Shown here in pieces: positions 33,377 through 40,613 of a stretch of DNA of 40,613 bases. The position numbers were made by a program, and so were the translations under genes. The first letter of the stretch is position 1, and every line of letters begins with the position of its first letter. The notes below the pieces were generated by a model, which saw nothing but the letters and a program-made list of their open reading frames with translations, ran no database searches and was not told the origin of the DNA. The stretch comes from Pseudomonadota bacterium (GTDB taxonomy: Bacteria; Pseudomonadota; Gammaproteobacteria; Steroidobacterales; JBCBZW01), in assembly GCA_039193195.1 (NCBI GenBank), contig JBCCWS010000053.1, forward strand, positions 1 to 40,613. Direction: 5' to 3'.

Positions 33377-36300
33377 TGAACGCCATCATCGACTTCGCGG
33401 TGCATCACGCACGCACGGTGCTACTCGGCTTGTTGCTGATTCTCATCGCAGGTGCCTTCAGCTATGTGAGCATCCCCAAGGAGGCAGATCCGGACGTCGA
33501 GATACCCGTGATCTACACCTCCCTCTCCCATGAGGGGATCTCACCGGAGGATGCAGAGCGTCTGCTCGTGCGCCCCGTCGAGCAGTCCCTGCGCGCGATC
33601 GAGGGCATCAAGAAGATCTCCTCCAACGCCTACCAGGGCGGCGCGTCCGTGACCCTCGAGTTCGATGCAGGCGTTGATACGAGCCTCGCCCTGCAGGACG
33701 TGCGCGAGAAGGTGGACGGCGTGAAGGCTGAGCTGCCGGAGGAAACCGATGAGCCCATCGTCTCCGAGGTTACCTTATCGCGCATGGATCCTATGCTCGT
33801 GCTGCAGTTGAGCGGCGCGGTGCAGGAGCGAGTGTTGACGCGCCTGGCGCGAGACCTTAAGGACGACATCGAAGGGTTGGCCGGTGTGCTCGAGGTGAAC
33901 ACGGCGGGCGACCGGGAAGAGGTGATCGAGGTTCTTGTCGATCCGCGTGCCATGGAGAGCTACGAGATCTCTCAGTCGGAGCTGTTCCAGCTGGTGGATC
34001 GCAACAACCGCCTAGTCGCTGCGGGTACCCTGCAGGGCGAGCGCGGCCGATTTCCCGTGAAGGTGCCGGGCGTCTTCGAGACCGTCGAAGACGTAATGGC
34101 GATGCCGGTGAAGGCCGACGGCGACCGCATCGTCGCCCTCCAGGAAATTGCTAGCATTCGGCGCACCTACAAGGACGCAACGAGCTTTGCCCGCATCGAC
34201 GGCAGACCATCGATCAGCCTCGAGATCATCAAGCGGGCCGGGGCCAACGTCATCGATACGGTGGATGAGGTGAGGGCACTTGTCGAGCGCGAATCGGCCC
34301 TGTGGCCATCAGCCGTAAAGGCGAGCTTCTCTAGAGATAAATCGCGGGATATTCGCAACATGCTCAGCGACCTGGAGAACAATGTGCTCTCCGCGGTGTT
34401 GCTCGTGTTCGTGGTGATCATCGGCATTTTGGGACTGCGCTCGGCGCTCCTCGTGGGGGTGGCCATCCCGGGGTCCTTCCTGGCCGCGATGTTGGTTCTG
34501 AATCTCATGGACATCAACGTCAACATCGTGGTGCTTTTCAGCCTGATCATGGCCGTCGGCATGCTTGTGGACGGTGCCATCGTGGTCACCGAGTTGGCCG
34601 ATCGAAAGATGGCCGAGGGGCTGCCTCGCAAGGATGCCTACGCGACCGCAGCGAAGCGCATGGCCCTGCCGATCACCGCATCGACGCTGACGACCTTGGC
34701 CGCCTTCTTCCCCCTGCTGTTCTGGCCGGACGTCACCGGCCAGTTCATGCGTTACCTACCGATCACTTTGATTGCCGTGCTGACTGCCTCGCTGGTGATG
34801 GCGCTGGTGTTCGTGCCGACGCTCGGCGGCATCTTTGGCCGCGCGGGCACTCTCGATCCCAAGGCGCAGGCGGAGCTGGCGGCGGCTGAGCAGGGCGATC
34901 TCGATGAGATTCGCGGGCTCACAGGGGCCTACTTGCGCGTCTTGCGCGTGGCCCTGCGCGTGCCGCTGCTTGCCGTCACCGGGGTGACCGCCCTGCTTGT
35001 CGGCATCTACATCGCCTACGGCACCTTCGGCCGGGGGATGGAGTTTTTCCCTGATGTGGAGCCCGAGTTCTCGAGTGTAGAGGTGCGCGCGCGCGGCGAT
35101 CTCTCGCCGCAGGAGCAGGATGCGTTGGTGCGTCAGGTTGAAGCGCGCATCCTTGACATGCCCGAGTTCGACTCGGTGTACGCGCGTACGGGAGCGTCGC
35201 GCGACGAGGGCACCAGCGATATCGTCGGCACGATTCAGCTGCAGTTCGTCGATTGGAGCGAGCGACGCCCGGCGGCGCAGATCCTGGAGGAGATTCGTGA
35301 GCGCACCGCGGATCTCGCCGGCATCGTGGTCACGGCACGCACGCCGCGCGCAGGCCCGAGCAACGACAAGCCGATCATCATCGAGGTGAGCTCGCGCTAT
35401 CCGGAGCGCCTCGAGATGGTCACTACGCGTGTGCGTCAGCTGCTGGAGGAGGTGCCGGGCCTGCAAGATGTCTCCGATAGTCGCCCCCTGCCGGGTATCG
35501 AGTGGCGTCTCAATGTAGATCGCGCGGAGGCAGCACGCTACGGCGCCGACGTTACGCTCGTGGGCAACGCGGTCCAGCTGGTTACCAACGGCTTGAAGAT
35601 CGGCGAGTATCGACCGGACGATGCGGACGATGAGGTGGAGATTCGCGTTCGCTATCCCGCGAGTAGCCGCAGCCTCACGGAGATCGACTCCCTGCGCGTG
35701 CCCTCCGACCGCGGCTTGGTGCCGATCGGCAACTTCGTCACGCGCAGACCGGCGCAAGAGGTTGGCACTTTGGAGCGCACGGACCTACGGCGCACGATGA
35801 GTGTGAAGTCCGATGTACGCCCCGGCGTGCAGATCCCCGAGCGCGTGGCCGTGCTGCGTGAAGCGGTGGGCGAGCTGTCCTTCGATCGCTCCGTCAACGT
35901 GAGCTTCCGCGGAGACAGCGAGGAGCAGGAGTCATCGCAGGCCTTCCTCTTGAGCGCCATGTTGGTGGCCGTGGCGATCATCTACATCATTCTTGTCACT
36001 CAGTTCAACAGCCTTTTTCAGGGCTTTCTGATCCTGACTGCCGTGCTGTTTTCCACCGGCGGAGTGCTCCTTGGTCACCTGCTGCTGCAGCAGCCCTTCG
36101 GCCTGGTGATGAGCGGTATTGGGGTGATTGCGTTGGCGGGAATCGTTGTGAATAACAACATAGTGCTCATCGACACCTACAACACGCTGCGGGCAGCTGG
36201 GATGGAGGCGACGGAAGCGATCCTTCGAACCTGTGCTCAGCGCATTCGTCCCGTCCTGCTGACCACCGTGACCACCGTCCTAGGCTTGTTACCGATGGTG

Positions 36301-36531
36301 TTCGGGATCAATCTGGATTTCTTCGACCGCGAGATTCTGATCGGCGGACCGTCTGCCCAGTGGTGGACGCAGCTGTCCTCGGCGGTCGCTGGCGGACTGG
36401 CGTTCGCGACCGTGCTAACGCTCCTACTGACGCCCAGCATGCTGATGCTGCAGGCGCGGGTGGAGCGCTGGGACTGGCGCGCTTTCCTGCGCCGGCTGCG
36501 CGATGCAGAGATCCCAGAAGGGTCGCACTGA
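33376..36531 (+). CDS. RND-family efflux pump, inner-membrane permease
   Basis: A 1051-residue trimeric-type RND transporter with 12 transmembrane helices and two large periplasmic loops. Helix 4 reads GMLVDGAIVVTELADRKM (~395-412), so the AcrB Asp407-Asp408 pair is reduced to a single Asp (DG). Helix 10 reads GIVVNNNIVLIDTYN (~918-932), in place of AcrB's Lys940-containing helix. This pattern is shared with the NolG/MdtB-like and metal pumps rather than AcrB. It most likely exports hydrophobic or cationic compounds. With its adaptor (1-base overlap) it forms a two-gene operon lacking an outer-membrane channel. Confidence 0.94.
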   Translation: MNAIIDFAVHHARTVLLGLLLILIAGAFSYVSIPKEADPDVEIPVIYTSLSHEGISPEDAERLLVRPVEQSLRAIEGIKKISSNAYQGGASVTLEFDAGVDTSLALQDVREKVDGVKAELPEETDEPIVSEVTLSRMDPMLVLQLSGAVQERVLTRLARDLKDDIEGLAGVLEVNTAGDREEVIEVLVDPRAMESYEISQSELFQLVDRNNRLVAAGTLQGERGRFPVKVPGVFETVEDVMAMPVKADGDRIVALQEIASIRRTYKDATSFARIDGRPSISLEIIKRAGANVIDTVDEVRALVERESALWPSAVKASFSRDKSRDIRNMLSDLENNVLSAVLLVFVVIIGILGLRSALLVGVAIPGSFLAAMLVLNLMDINVNIVVLFSLIMAVGMLVDGAIVVTELADRKMAEGLPRKDAYATAAKRMALPITASTLTTLAAFFPLLFWPDVTGQFMRYLPITLIAVLTASLVMALVFVPTLGGIFGRAGTLDPKAQAELAAAEQGDLDEIRGLTGAYLRVLRVALRVPLLAVTGVTALLVGIYIAYGTFGRGMEFFPDVEPEFSSVEVRARGDLSPQEQDALVRQVEARILDMPEFDSVYARTGASRDEGTSDIVGTIQLQFVDWSERRPAAQILEEIRERTADLAGIVVTARTPRAGPSNDKPIIIEVSSRYPERLEMVTTRVRQLLEEVPGLQDVSDSRPLPGIEWRLNVDRAEAARYGADVTLVGNAVQLVTNGLKIGEYRPDDADDEVEIRVRYPASSRSLTEIDSLRVPSDRGLVPIGNFVTRRPAQEVGTLERTDLRRTMSVKSDVRPGVQIPERVAVLREAVGELSFDRSVNVSFRGDSEEQESSQAFLLSAMLVAVAIIYIILVTQFNSLFQGFLILTAVLFSTGGVLLGHLLLQQPFGLVMSGIGVIALAGIVVNNNIVLIDTYNTLRAAGMEATEAILRTCAQRIRPVLLTTVTTVLGLLPMVFGINLDFFDREILIGGPSAQWWTQLSSAVAGGLAFATVLTLLLTPSMLMLQARVERWDWRAFLRRLRDAEIPEGSH

Positions 36532-36579
36532 TTTAGCACCAGTGCGACTGCGCCTTGGCGGGCCGCCAGCGTAGAACCG

Positions 36580-37536
36580 CTACAGTTTGACTGGGGTCTG
36601 GAAGCCCTGGGGCTTGACCGCCAGCACAGAGCACTGGATCTGGTGCAGCACGAGCTCCGCTGTGTTGCCGATCAGTAGTCCGGGGATACCCGTGCGGCCA
36701 ACGGTGCCCATGACCACCAGGTCGGCGGCCAGTGACTCGGCGAGCGCTGGGATCAGCTGACCCGCCTCTCCTCGAGGCAGGTGGGTGGTGATTTCCAAGG
36801 CCTTTCCTTCCCGTTCGGCGGTGGCCGCGGCGTTCTCGGCCACCAGCTGGTCAACCCATCGGTGTCTGGACAGGTCTTCGCTCTCCACCAAGCTTTCCAC
36901 CTCGCCTGCGGTCAGGCCGCTGCGGGCCGAGCGCATGAAATCCTCGTGCGGCAAGGACCAGGCGTGCACGACGTCCAGGTGGGCGCCACTGCGGATAGCG
37001 AGCGAGCTGGCCATCTGCAGTATCTGTGCGTTCATCGCGTCGCCATCGCGGCGTGATCCGCTGTAGTCAAGACCGGCGATGATACGTCGGTACCCCTCCA
37101 CCGCGGTCGATTTGATCAACCACACGGGACAGGGACACTTGCGCAGCAGCTTCATGTCCGTGCCCGTGTAAAGCTGCATCAGTCCATCTACCTTGTCGAC
37201 AGTCTTGATCACCAGGTCGCGTTCGTTGCGCAGCACTTCGCGGGTGACTTCCAGGAAGGTGTTGCCGACGAGCACCTCCACCTTGAGGCGGGGGTTGCCG
37301 GCGGCCACCGCCTCGGCCAGCTGTTCGAGCGCTTCGCGGCGCACGCTCGTCATTGTCTCGATCAGCTCGCGCGTCTTGGTGTCTTTGGAGCGTCGTTCGC
37401 GCTCCGACATCTCCACGATGCCCACCACGGTGAGTTCTGCATCGTTGCTGTTTGCCAGCTCGACTGCCTGGCGCAGCGCTGCCGTGTCTGCCCGGTCCTG
37501 ATCGGCTACGAACAGGATGTTGTGGAAGCGATTCAT
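36580..37536 (-). CDS. Tandem universal stress protein (UspE-like)
   Basis: A 318-residue protein with two Usp domains (~4-143 and ~150-308). The second has the ATP-binding pattern GTVG-x9-G (277-290) followed by N-T, as in UspE-type proteins; the first lacks it, having KTVDKVDGLMQLYTGTDMKL. Such proteins are stress-responsive cytoplasmic chaperone or signalling factors. ATG 37536 follows GAGG at seven bases. It is convergent with the RND operon (48-base gap containing TGGCG-GGC-CGCCA at 36556-36568). Confidence 0.92.
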   Translation of the reverse strand: MNRFHNILFVADQDRADTAALRQAVELANSNDAELTVVGIVEMSERERRSKDTKTRELIETMTSVRREALEQLAEAVAAGNPRLKVEVLVGNTFLEVTREVLRNERDLVIKTVDKVDGLMQLYTGTDMKLLRKCPCPVWLIKSTAVEGYRRIIAGLDYSGSRRDGDAMNAQILQMASSLAIRSGAHLDVVHAWSLPHEDFMRSARSGLTAGEVESLVESEDLSRHRWVDQLVAENAAATAEREGKALEITTHLPRGEAGQLIPALAESLAADLVVMGTVGRTGIPGLLIGNTAELVLHQIQCSVLAVKPQGFQTPVKL

Positions 37537-37644
37537 AGGGGTGCCTCGTCAAGCGGGAGGAGCGGTATTCTACAGAAACGGCGCCAGGCGCTCACGACCG
37601 GCGCCGGCATGACAGGCGACTTCTGTTTCTGATTCTTAGATTGC

Positions 37645-38064
37645 TTAGGTTTCTTGGTTGGGCGGGTTCGTCGTTTGCTCACGCCGCAGCTCATCGGTGT
37701 CCTCCCGTCCTTCGCCGGCGAAGAGATGCAACACCGCGACGGCCAGGGCGAGGATTACGATGGCGCCAGCCTCGTACAGGATTGTGGCCGGTTCCATCTC
37801 CTTCGACTGCAGCACGATGAGGCGGGAGAGGGCCGTGATAGCGATGAGCAGTGGGTAGACCGTGGGGATTCGGCGGCTGCTGTAGAAGGCTCCCGCCATG
37901 GAGACCACCTCTGTGTAGAGGAACAGGAGGAGGATGTCGGCGATGGCGACGTTGCGTTGCTCCCAGATGGTGGCGAGCTCAAACAGCACGGCGATCACCG
38001 TGAGGCCAATGATCACTGCGAGCACCGAGCGCTCGATGAGCGCGATGAGCCTGCCCATGTCCAT
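37645..38064 (-). CDS. PsiE-like (phosphate-starvation-inducible) membrane protein
   Basis: A 139-residue inner-membrane protein with four predicted helices, near the usual PsiE length of ~136. LLLFLYTEVVSMAGAFYSS and the following helices match the PsiE family. The ATG at 38064 has an in-frame ATG six bases later; an upstream in-frame extension to 38130 lacks an SD. PsiE is a small membrane protein induced by phosphate starvation in E. coli, with no defined activity. Confidence 0.83.
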   Translation of the reverse strand: MDMGRLIALIERSVLAVIIGLTVIAVLFELATIWEQRNVAIADILLLFLYTEVVSMAGAFYSSRRIPTVYPLLIAITALSRLIVLQSKEMEPATILYEAGAIVILALAVAVLHLFAGEGREDTDELRREQTTNPPNQET

Positions 38065-38228
38065 ACCAGTGTTCCCACGAGGAGCCGGCGCACAGGGTAG
38101 CGCATCGCCCCTGCAATTGAGTCGGCACACCGACAGATTTCGGGGGTGGCGTGATCCTGGGCCAGCCGGTAGGTGCTAGGCGACGGTAACTTAGGGTCTC
38201 CACCGCCTAGCTTGTCGCTTAGGACGTA

Positions 38229-40031
38229 TCAGTCTCGCCCTGGTTGGTGGGTTGCGCCGAGAGTCTCGAGCCAGGCCTGGAACTCGGGGTGGTCTCGGTC
38301 GCGGGCCTCGCTGAGGGGCGAACGCCAGGCGCCGCGCGCGGTGCGCACGGTCTTCGAGACATCCGCCCCTTGGGCCACCAGCAGCTTGCCTATCTCCAGG
38401 TGTCCCTGCTGGGCAGCGTTGATAAGGGGCGTCTCATCGCCGAGCACATAGCCGTTGGCGTCGGCACCGGCGGCGAGCAAGCGCTCTGCCGCGGCGGCGT
38501 TACCGCGCAGGGCGGCGGCGATCAGCGGCGTGCCATCGCCACCGATCGCCACATTTGGGTCCGCTCCGGCCGCCAGTAAGGCGTCGATGATGGTCAGGTC
38601 ATTGCGAGCCGCCGCACTGATCAGCGCGGCGCCATCGCCGGCGACGGTGAGGTCAGGGGTGGCGCCGGCGTCGAGTAGCAGTTCGAGGGCGACGCGGTCT
38701 CCCCTGCGGGCGGCTGCGATCAAGGCAGTGCCATCGCCGGGTGAGGTCACGTTGGGGTCGGCACCTGCCGCCAACAAGGTGCGCACGAGTGCCAGGTGCC
38801 CGCCACGGATCGCGCCCATGAGCGGCGTCCCGTCGCCGAGGGCAGGGGCACTTGGGTCGACCCCTCGATCGAGCATGGCGCCGACTTCGGTGGCGTTACC
38901 AGCTTCGGCCGCCTCGTACAAGAGGAGGCTGGCGCCGGTGCCGAACACCCGTTGGTTGAGCCGCTCGAGGGACGCCCCAATCCTACGCTCGTCCTCATCG
39001 GCGTCCTCGGGCGCGGCGCCGCCGAGGCTCGGGGCGAGGAGGTAGGCCGCGGTGGCCATCGTGGGCAGGATGATTCGTACCGTGGCGCAGGGCTTACGAA
39101 CCTGTGCGGCATCGGATCTCCTAAGGTGTCTTACCCGCTCCTCAAGTGCGACGCCGTGAGCGTGGGCAGCGAGGCGAGGTGAGGGAGATGTGGACATCTG
39201 GGCCGACATGGCTGCTGCCTCCAGTAGGGCATGGGCCAGGCGCTTGGGGGCGCCCGTGGCGACGGCGGCATCGTGATCGCAGAGGCTCTCTCGCGTGCGA
39301 GCGATTACAGGCGCTAGGTAATGCAACGGTACATTCCACCAAAACGCGGCAGTCACTAGCCGCTGTGCCATGGTGATCCAGTTATCGCCCCGTCGGGCGT
39401 GGGCGATTTCGTGTTCCAGCACAGGGGCTGCCTGCGTGGATAGCGTGAAGTGCGCGGGCACGAGGATGCACGGTTGGCGAAAGCCCGCCAGCATCGGTGA
39501 GATGATCTCGCCGCTCGCGCGCACCTCGAGGTCCTTGGTCAGTCCGAGCGAGCCGGTGCTGCCAATAGGTTCGCTTCTGCCGCGCAGGCGAGCGAGGGCT
39601 CGGGCGTCATTGACCAGGCGTATCACCATCGCCAGGGTCCCGATGGTCCAGATCAGCAGGACCACGCTGTTGCTGGGAACCAAAGACGTACGCACTCGCT
39701 GCACCGTACGGTCCTCGGCCTCACCTGGCGCCGACGTACGCTGCCCGTGAGCCGAGATGGCGCGGTCCACCGCTATCGGCGCGCTGTTGATCGCTTCCGC
39801 GTCAATGGCAGCCGAGCCTAGAAGAGGCTTGCCGTGCTCCTGTGCAGGCAAGAGCGTCATGGCCATCAACAGGGGCACAAGGGCTACTGCCACTAGCGCC
39901 AGATCGTGGCGCTCGCGCACCCAGCGGAACGGGGCGTAGCGGTCCACCAGCTTGACCAGGCTGAGCAGCAGGGCGGTCTCCGCCAGCACCACAGCGACGG
40001 CAACTAGCAGCAGCGATGGGCTTGAGGTCAT
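38229..40031 (-). CDS. M56-family (BlaR1-like) metallopeptidase with C-terminal ankyrin repeats
   Basis: A 600-residue membrane sensor-protease. Hydrophobic segments lie at ~5-28, ~43-62, ~120-140 and ~318-337. The peptidase core between them has HEIAH (207-211) and ESLCDHDA (E248...D252), the zinc-binding set of BlaR1/MecR1-type M56 proteases. After the last membrane segment, instead of a penicillin-binding domain, come about six ankyrin repeats (~367-560) with the recurrent GDGTPLI-AA and LLAAGADPNV patterns. The ankyrin part is probably periplasmic. The gene overlaps blaI by four bases (ATGA). By analogy, signal binding would activate cleavage of the BlaI repressor; the signal is unknown. 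Confidence 0.92.
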   Translation of the reverse strand: MTSSPSLLLVAVAVVLAETALLLSLVKLVDRYAPFRWVRERHDLALVAVALVPLLMAMTLLPAQEHGKPLLGSAAIDAEAINSAPIAVDRAISAHGQRTSAPGEAEDRTVQRVRTSLVPSNSVVLLIWTIGTLAMVIRLVNDARALARLRGRSEPIGSTGSLGLTKDLEVRASGEIISPMLAGFRQPCILVPAHFTLSTQAAPVLEHEIAHARRGDNWITMAQRLVTAAFWWNVPLHYLAPVIARTRESLCDHDAAVATGAPKRLAHALLEAAAMSAQMSTSPSPRLAAHAHGVALEERVRHLRRSDAAQVRKPCATVRIILPTMATAAYLLAPSLGGAAPEDADEDERRIGASLERLNQRVFGTGASLLLYEAAEAGNATEVGAMLDRGVDPSAPALGDGTPLMGAIRGGHLALVRTLLAAGADPNVTSPGDGTALIAAARRGDRVALELLLDAGATPDLTVAGDGAALISAAARNDLTIIDALLAAGADPNVAIGGDGTPLIAAALRGNAAAAERLLAAGADANGYVLGDETPLINAAQQGHLEIGKLLVAQGADVSKTVRTARGAWRSPLSEARDRDHPEFQAWLETLGATHQPGRD

Positions 40032-40447
40032 CGGGTTTCTCCTGAGCTGTTCTGATCATCGTCGTCGCCGCCCTGCTCATGCAGGAGCTGGGCGCGTAGT
40101 GCTTCGATGTCATCGAGGGTGAGTTGGTTATCTGTCACCAGATGCTGAGCGAGCCGTTGAGGGGAGCCCTCAAAGAGCGCTTGTACAAGATTGCCCAAGG
40201 CCTTCCGGCGGGCACCGTCGCGCGTGATTAGCGGACGATAGATATGGGCGCGGCCTTGCTTGCGGAAGTCCACATATCCCTTGTCCACCATGATCCTCAC
40301 GGTGGTAAGCACCGTGGTGTACGCGAGATCGTGAGCATCTCTGAGCGCGTCCGTCAGCTCGCGCACGCTTGCCTCCTCGCGTTGCCACAGCACGTCCATG
40401 ATTCGGTGCTCGGCGTCGGTCAGGGTTGCGGTTGTGGGTCGGGGCAT
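40028..40447 (-). CDS. BlaI/MecI/CopY-family transcriptional repressor
   Basis: A 139-residue winged-helix regulator. LTDAEHRIMDVLWQREEASV (~9-28) and AYTTVLTTVRIMVDKGYVDF (~42-61) are the family DNA-binding core, followed by a C-terminal dimerisation segment. BlaI-type repressors are inactivated when the partner M56 protease cleaves them. ATG 40447 follows AAGGAA by seven bases. The stop overlaps the M56 start, so repressor and protease form a coupled operon that probably autoregulates. Beta-lactam function is not implied, as no penicillin-binding domain or beta-lactamase is present. Confidence 0.93.
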   Translation of the reverse strand: MPRPTTATLTDAEHRIMDVLWQREEASVRELTDALRDAHDLAYTTVLTTVRIMVDKGYVDFRKQGRAHIYRPLITRDGARRKALGNLVQALFEGSPQRLAQHLVTDNQLTLDDIEALRAQLLHEQGGDDDDQNSSGETR

Positions 40448-40474
40448 CGACGAATTCCTTAGTAGTTCATCCGC

Positions 40475-40503
40475 AAGGTAGCGAGGGAACTGTCCTCTGT
40501 CAA
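40475..40503 (-). promoter_or_regulatory. Promoter of the blaI-M56 operon
   Basis: On the minus strand a consensus -35 TTGACA (40498-40503) is followed after 17 bases by TACCTT (40475-40480) as a -10. It is placed 28 bases upstream of the blaI start codon and directly abuts the dyad at 40504-40518. Confidence 0.6.
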
Positions 40504-40518
40504 CTAATTAATACGTAG
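40504..40518. promoter_or_regulatory. Candidate BlaI operator dyad
   Basis: CTAATTA-A-TACGTAG is an imperfect 15-base palindrome with five of seven half-site positions matching. It abuts the -35 element of the blaI promoter on its upstream side. BlaI-family operators have TAC/GTA-containing dyads next to their own promoters, so autorepression is a reasonable inference. Confidence 0.45.
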
Positions 40519-40540
40519 GAATGACCAACGAGCCCCCGTC

Positions 40541-40613
40541 GGCGCAGCCCCCCCCCCAGGCGAGACCGCCCCCCCACCGCCGGCCGCGGCGCCCCCACGC
40601 CCCCGGCGCCCAC
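40541..40613. other. C-rich low-complexity contig end, likely artefact
   Basis: The last ~70 bases consist largely of C runs (ten C at 40548-40557, seven C nearby) and GGC/GCC repeats. Nothing coding or structured is visible. The sudden strong base bias exactly at the window end suggests low-quality sequence at a contig boundary. Confidence 0.5.

Noticed and set aside
34756-35757. A 333-residue minus-strand frame inside the RND pump gene
   Set aside because: It lies wholly antisense to a well-supported transporter and its translation is low-complexity Arg/His/Ala-rich with no motif.
36532-36579. Bidirectional terminator between the RND pump and the Usp gene
   Set aside because: Only a short TGGCG/CGCCA stem without T-runs in either direction; too weak to call.
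38400-38900. DNA tandem repeat or CRISPR-like array
   Set aside because: The periodicity (~99 bases) is the coding signature of ankyrin repeats in the M56 protein, not spacers or a noncoding repeat.

Overview
This is about 40.6 kb of GC-rich chromosome with dense, short-spaced genes on both strands. The gene families (MltD, Kbp, MscL, PsiE and tandem-Usp homologues, TonB receptor with flavin halogenases, ACAD10/11-like pair, RND pump) suggest a free-living, aerobic, high-GC gammaproteobacterium. That placement is inferred from gene families only. I see no rRNA, tRNA, insertion sequence, phage gene or CRISPR array.

Layout. (1) 1-8.9 kb: the 5' part of an mltD-like lytic transglycosylase, then a LacI-type regulator divergent from a large TonB-dependent receptor. 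The receptor is followed by two different flavin-dependent (tryptophan-type) halogenases and a DUF6445 2OG-Fe(II)-oxygenase-like protein. This is a regulated uptake-plus-modification locus with a LacI-like operator in the divergent gap. (2) 8.9-18.3 kb: an alpha-solenoid repeat protein, a CPA1 Na+/H+ antiporter, a spermidine-synthase-like protein, an exported TPR protein, a GAF protein with a degenerate GGDEF domain, an unusual DUF4126-nucleosidase fusion and a DUF4184 membrane protein. (3) 18.3-21.7 kb: a divergent phosphotransferase/acyl-CoA dehydrogenase pair, a decayed mscL with its terminator still intact, and a Kbp (YgaU) homologue. (4) 21.8-26.6 kb: an overlapping operon of NCS1 permease, hydantoinase/oxoprolinase and DUF917, then a YiiD-type thioesterase. 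(5) 26.7-32 kb: DUF819 and TerB genes, a cupin, a small S-adenosylmethionine-synthetase-like protein behind a candidate SAM-II-family riboswitch, DUF808, and a DUF885 lipoprotein. (6) 32.2-40.5 kb: a two-gene RND pump, a tandem Usp protein, a PsiE-like protein, and a BlaI/M56-peptidase pair whose peptidase carries ankyrin repeats.

The most interesting signal is at 28.84-29.56 kb. A good sigma-70-like promoter drives a leader containing the conserved SAM-II core elements (a 5-bp P1, GATTTAA, CTTGC and GCTAAA at family spacing). The first gene after it encodes a 182-residue protein that resembles the N-terminal part of MetK but lacks its hallmark HPDK and GDQG motifs. A SAM-sensing leader controlling a shrunken, probably non-catalytic MetK relative would be a new kind of arrangement. 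The pseudoknot pairing of the leader is weak, so this must be tested. Second-rank items are the DUF4126-nucleosidase fusion, the two-halogenase TonB locus and the M56-ankyrin sensor.
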